A DNA stretch of 64,000 nucleotides, from the NCBI RefSeq assembly GCF_014199395.1, contig NZ_JACIJM010000004.1:124001-188000 (forward strand). The letters run 5' to 3'. Made by a program: the position numbers and the translations under genes. Numbering within the stretch: position 1 is the first letter of the stretch; every line of letters begins with the position of its first letter. This DNA comes from Yoonia ponticola (GTDB lineage: Bacteria; Pseudomonadota; Alphaproteobacteria; Rhodobacterales; Rhodobacteraceae). This document shows positions 61,168 through 64,000 of this stretch, in pieces. The notes under the pieces were generated by a model. It was not told the origin of the DNA. It did no database searches and worked only from the letters and a program-made list of their open reading frames with translations.

Positions 61168-61666
61168 CAGCAGCCACCACAACTTTGATCATGCGGTCAG
61201 GGTTCGCTGGCGGCTCGCCTTTCATGATCGCATCAACGTGGTCCATGCCGGAAATGACTTGGCCGTAGACAGTGTATTGACCGTTCAGGAAGTCATTGTC
61301 TTTGAAGTTGATGAAGAACTGCGAGTTTGCAGAGTTCGGGCTCGCAGAGCGTGCCGCACCGATGGACCCACGTGCGTGTGGGATTTTCGAGAATTCTGCT
61401 GGCAGATCAGGCATGTCGGACCCGCCTGTGCCTGCACGGCCCGGCTGGTAGTCTTTTTCCATGTTCGCATTGGCCACGTCGCCTGTTTGCGCCATGAAGC
61501 CGTCGATCACGCGGTGGAATGCCACGTTGTCGTAGTCGCCGTTACGCACGAGGGTTTTCATCCGCTCGCAGTGTGCAGGTGCCACGTCAGGCAAAAGTTC
61601 GATGACAACGTCACCATCCTTGAGTGTCATGATGATTGTGTTTTCTGGATCTTTGATATCGGCCAT
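61160..61666 (-). CDS. Cytoplasmic peptidyl-prolyl isomerase (cyclophilin)
   Basis: The 168-residue cyclophilin lacks a signal peptide. It shows AFHRVIDGFMAQTGDV, ARSASPNSANSQFFINF and FLNGQYTVYGQVISGMDHVD. It is the upstream partner of the periplasmic copy, and the pair may have arisen by duplication. GGGAGAG precedes ATG 61666. It is divergent from pgk with 129 bp between starts. Confidence 0.93.
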   Translation of the reverse strand: MADIKDPENTIIMTLKDGDVVIELLPDVAPAHCERMKTLVRNGDYDNVAFHRVIDGFMAQTGDVANANMEKDYQPGRAGTGGSDMPDLPAEFSKIPHARGSIGAARSASPNSANSQFFINFKDNDFLNGQYTVYGQVISGMDHVDAIMKGEPPANPDRMIKVVVAADA

Positions 61667-61795
61667 TGGGCTCTCCCTTTTATCTGCGGTTGCCCCTGAC
61701 ATATGGCGCAAAGACGCGATTGCCAAGGGAGTGCTAGTTGACGTTTTCGGGTGCTTGCCGCAGGAAAGGTGCAAAGCACACTTAGGAGACGGCTC

Positions 61796-62974
61796 ATGAC
61801 GTGGAAAACCCTTGATGATATGGACTTTGCTGGCAAACGCGCCTTGGTCCGCGTTGACATAAATGTGCCGATGGAAGACGGCCGCGTCACCGATGCCACC
61901 CGCATTGAGCGGATTGCTGCGACTGTCGACGATATTCAGGCGGCTGGCGGCAAGGTCATTTTGATGGCCCACTTTGGTCGTCCAAAGGGTCAGGTTGTCC
62001 CTGAAATGTCGCTGGAACATATCGCGGGGGCCGTGTCCGACACGCTGGGCCTGCCTGTGACCTTTGTGAGTGGCGACTACGCGGACGCCGTGGCCGAGAT
62101 GGAAGACGGCGAGGTTTTGTTGTTGGAAAACCTGCGGTTTAATCCAGGCGAAGAAAAGAACGATGCGGGTTTTGCAGCGCGTTTGGCGTCGCTTGGCGAT
62201 ATTTATGTGAACGATGCGTTCTCTGCGGCCCACCGCGCCCATGCCTCGACTGAGGCGATTGCAAAGCTGTTGCCGTCTTGCGCGGGTCGCTTGATGGCGG
62301 CTGAACTGGGCGCATTAGAGGCTGCTTTGGGCACGCCGAAGCGTCCGGTTGTGGCTGTGGTTGGTGGCGCGAAAGTGTCCACGAAACTAGACCTTTTGGG
62401 CAATCTGGTCGGCAAGGTCGATCATCTGGTGATCGGTGGCGGCATGGCGAACACTTTTCTCGCCGCCCAAGGTATCAACGTAGGCAAATCCCTGTGCGAG
62501 CATGATCTGGCGGACACGGCACGCGAGATTCTGGGCAAAGCGGAAAAGGCTGGCTGCGAAATCATCCTGCCGCGCGACATCGTTGTGGCGCGTGAATTCA
62601 AGGCGGGTGCCGAGAATGAAACCGTCGCCCCTGACGCCTGCCCTGCGGATGCGATGATCTTGGATGCCGGACCTGAAACGGTTGCCTATATCACCAAGAC
62701 GCTAGAGGCCGCGCAAACGCTGGTTTGGAACGGCCCGCTGGGTGCGTTTGAGATTGCACCATTCGACAAAGCCACCAATGCCGCTGCCAGAGCCGCAGGT
62801 GCGCTGACCGATGCGGGCAAGCTGATCTCTGTGGCTGGCGGTGGTGACACTGTGGCTGCGCTGAATCAGGCGGGTGTTGCGGACAGTTTCACCTACATTT
62901 CAACCGCAGGTGGTGCGTTCTTGGAATGGATGGAAGGCAAGGAATTGCCGGGCGTTGCTGCTATTTCAGACTAG
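61796..62974 (+). CDS. pgk: Phosphoglycerate kinase
   Basis: PGK moves phosphate between 1,3-bisphosphoglycerate and ADP in lower glycolysis and gluconeogenesis. The 392-residue protein has [49 protein letters not shown], and the hinge/active loop [12 protein letters not shown] with the C-terminal [28 protein letters not shown] lies about 7 bases before ATG 61796. The aldolase gene follows 110 bp downstream with its own operator. Confidence 0.96.
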   Translation: MTWKTLDDMDFAGKRALVRVDINVPMEDGRVTDATRIERIAATVDDIQAAGGKVILMAHFGRPKGQVVPEMSLEHIAGAVSDTLGLPVTFVSGDYADAVAEMEDGEVLLLENLRFNPGEEKNDAGFAARLASLGDIYVNDAFSAAHRAHASTEAIAKLLPSCAGRLMAAELGALEAALGTPKRPVVAVVGGAKVSTKLDLLGNLVGKVDHLVIGGGMANTFLAAQGINVGKSLCEHDLADTAREILGKAEKAGCEIILPRDIVVAREFKAGAENETVAPDACPADAMILDAGPETVAYITKTLEAAQTLVWNGPLGAFEIAPFDKATNAAARAAGALTDAGKLISVAGGGDTVAALNQAGVADSFTYISTAGGAFLEWMEGKELPGVAAISD

Positions 62975-62983
62975 TATTCCAGT

Positions 62984-63012
62984 TTAGCGCTAACGGTTAG
63001 CGTTACCATAAT
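62984..63012 (+). promoter_or_regulatory. Aldolase promoter with LacI-type operator
   Basis: TTAGCGCTAA (62984-62993) is a perfect palindrome identical to the core at edd, followed 13 bp later by a partial copy, TTAGCGTTAC. TTAGCG with CATAAT (63007-63012) is a possible -35/-10 pair with 17-bp spacing, so the repressor would cover the promoter. Confidence 0.6.
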
Positions 63013-63084
63013 TGCACGTCCCGCGCCCCTGACCTAAGCACATAGGAAACGGGGGCGCGGTGGCCTTCATGCAAGGGAATGGTG

Positions 63085-63987
63085 ATGCTCGACATGTCTA
63101 ATCAAGCGCAATGGGATCAAGTTTTGGCCGGTAAAGGCTTTATCGCGGCTTTGGATCAAAGCGGCGGGTCTACCCCCAAGGCATTGAAATTATACGGTGT
63201 TGAGGAAGACGCCTATGACAACGACGACGAAATGTACGCGCTGATCCACCAGATGCGGTCACGGATCGTCAATGCGCCCTGCTTTACCGGTGACAAGGTT
63301 GTCGGCGCGATCCTGTTTGAAATGACAATGGACCGCCAGATCGGTGGAAAACCAGCCGCACAAACTCTGTGGGAAGACCACGGCGTTGTGCCATTCCTGA
63401 AAGTCGATAAGGGTCTGAAGGACTTGCACAACGGCGTGCAGGTGATGAAGCCTATTGACGGGCTGGACGCGCTTTTGACCCGCGCCAAGACGGCGGGCAT
63501 GTTCGGCACAAAGATGCGGTCTGTTGTGTCTGCAGCCAATTTTGTTGGCATCAAAGACATCGTGACCCAGCAATTTGAATTCGGCAAACAGATCCTTGCG
63601 CACGGCCTCATGCCGATCCTTGAGCCAGAAGTCACAATCTCGATCCCGGACAAAGCCGCCGCCGAAGACATGCTGCTGGCCGAAATCACCGCGCAATTGG
63701 ACAGCCTGCCCGACGATCAGAAGATCATGCTCAAGGTGACATTGCCGGAAAAAGCGAACCTGTATCAGCCGCTGGTCGATCACCCTAAAGTACTGCGCAT
63801 TGTGGCGCTGTCCGGTGGTTATGACCGCGACGAGGCGAACACACGTCTGGCGCAGAACAACGGCATCATCGCGAGCTTTTCACGTGCGCTGACCGAAGGG
63901 CTATCGGCCCAACAAGACGACGCCGCCTTCAACGCGACCCTGTCCGACACCATCGATTCCATCTACGCGGCCTCTGTCGCAGGATAA
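63085..63987 (+). CDS. fda: Class I fructose-bisphosphate aldolase
   Basis: The protein of about 300 residues splits fructose 1,6-bisphosphate in glycolysis or joins trioses in gluconeogenesis. It is the bacterial class I type: FIAALDQSGGSTPKALKLYG, FLKVDKGL, EPEVTI and the Schiff-base lysine region MLKVTLPEKANLY, with ALSGGYDRDEA and GIIASFSRAL. ATG 63085 is favoured by spacing from AAGGGA; 63079 is an alternative. It follows pgk and has a LacI-type operator. Confidence 0.94.
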   Translation: MLDMSNQAQWDQVLAGKGFIAALDQSGGSTPKALKLYGVEEDAYDNDDEMYALIHQMRSRIVNAPCFTGDKVVGAILFEMTMDRQIGGKPAAQTLWEDHGVVPFLKVDKGLKDLHNGVQVMKPIDGLDALLTRAKTAGMFGTKMRSVVSAANFVGIKDIVTQQFEFGKQILAHGLMPILEPEVTISIPDKAAAEDMLLAEITAQLDSLPDDQKIMLKVTLPEKANLYQPLVDHPKVLRIVALSGGYDRDEANTRLAQNNGIIASFSRALTEGLSAQQDDAAFNATLSDTIDSIYAASVAG

Positions 63988-64000
63988 AACCGACAACCAA

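Noticed and set aside
1..64000. CRISPR arrays, prophage or insertion sequences
   Set aside because: No regularly spaced repeats, transposase or integrase-like reading frames were seen.

Overview
The window is a dense alphaproteobacterial chromosome segment that looks like Rhodobacteraceae, probably the Roseobacter group. The evidence is the gene order dgt-argS-SPOR-nagZ-scpA-scpB, the set DUF177-rpmF-plsX-fabH-ihfA-merR, the long dCTP deaminase, the rRNA methyltransferase/PIN pair, a TRAP transporter with oversized membrane subunits, a DksA without zinc-finger cysteines, and a VPLPA-type sorting tail. No rRNA, CRISPR array, phage or insertion sequence was seen. One tRNA gene, tRNA-Pro(GGG), is present. 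The genus cannot be fixed from the sequence alone.

Layout: 0-9 kb holds envelope and lipid genes (ABC-F fragment, OlsB-like acyltransferase, BamE, DUF177, a dicarboxylate/amino acid symporter, rpmF-plsX-fabH-ihfA-merR), then tRNA-Pro and dcd. 9.0-9.6 kb is a decayed Doc-type toxin-antitoxin pair. 9.7-19.2 kb is a leftward run (scpB, scpA, nagZ, SPOR protein, argS, a cation/proton antiporter, a VPLPA-CTERM protein, dgt). 19.3-24 kb has erpA, a thioesterase, a serine hydrolase, xth, a flavin monooxygenase and dksA. 24-30.6 kb carries a MoxR ATPase, a DUF2927 lipoprotein, a tiny membrane protein, a VWA protein and an M48 protease, followed by a convergent methyltransferase/PIN pair. 30.7-33.3 kb is the Entner-Doudoroff pair edd-eda. 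33.3-41 kb has glnE, two DUF2852 paralogues, bpt and a MHYT-GGDEF-EAL protein. 41-48 kb is a TRAP transporter divergent from a cache-type histidine kinase and its NarL-type regulator. 48-55 kb is accessory: ACT protein, YHYH protein pair, GST, a TetR-controlled quinone-reductase-like gene, rpiB, a CAT-like acetyltransferase and a SHOCT protein. 55-58 kb is ilvBN behind a leader-peptide attenuator. 58-64 kb has an EF-hand protein, nucleoside hydrolase, GNAT, a TbpB-like lipoprotein, two cyclophilins, pgk and a class I aldolase.

Regulation visible in the sequence: edd and the aldolase gene share the perfect core TTAGCGCTAA placed over the -35 region, suggesting one LacI-family repressor for lower sugar metabolism. 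Two copies of TGACCGCGGTCA lie between tetR and its divergent oxidoreductase. ilvB has a promoter, a 15-residue Ile/Val/Leu-rich leader and a terminator hairpin. The first DUF2852 gene has a long inverted repeat with an extra half-site. Many operons end in clear hairpins.

The most distinctive items are the ilv attenuator, the frameshifted Doc locus, the MoxR-DUF2927-VWA-M48 locus with a translationally coupled acetyltransferase remnant, and the YHYH/Met-rich secreted pair. None is certain to be undescribed. The MoxR-VWA-M48 locus and the YHYH pair are the best candidates for an uncharacterised function.
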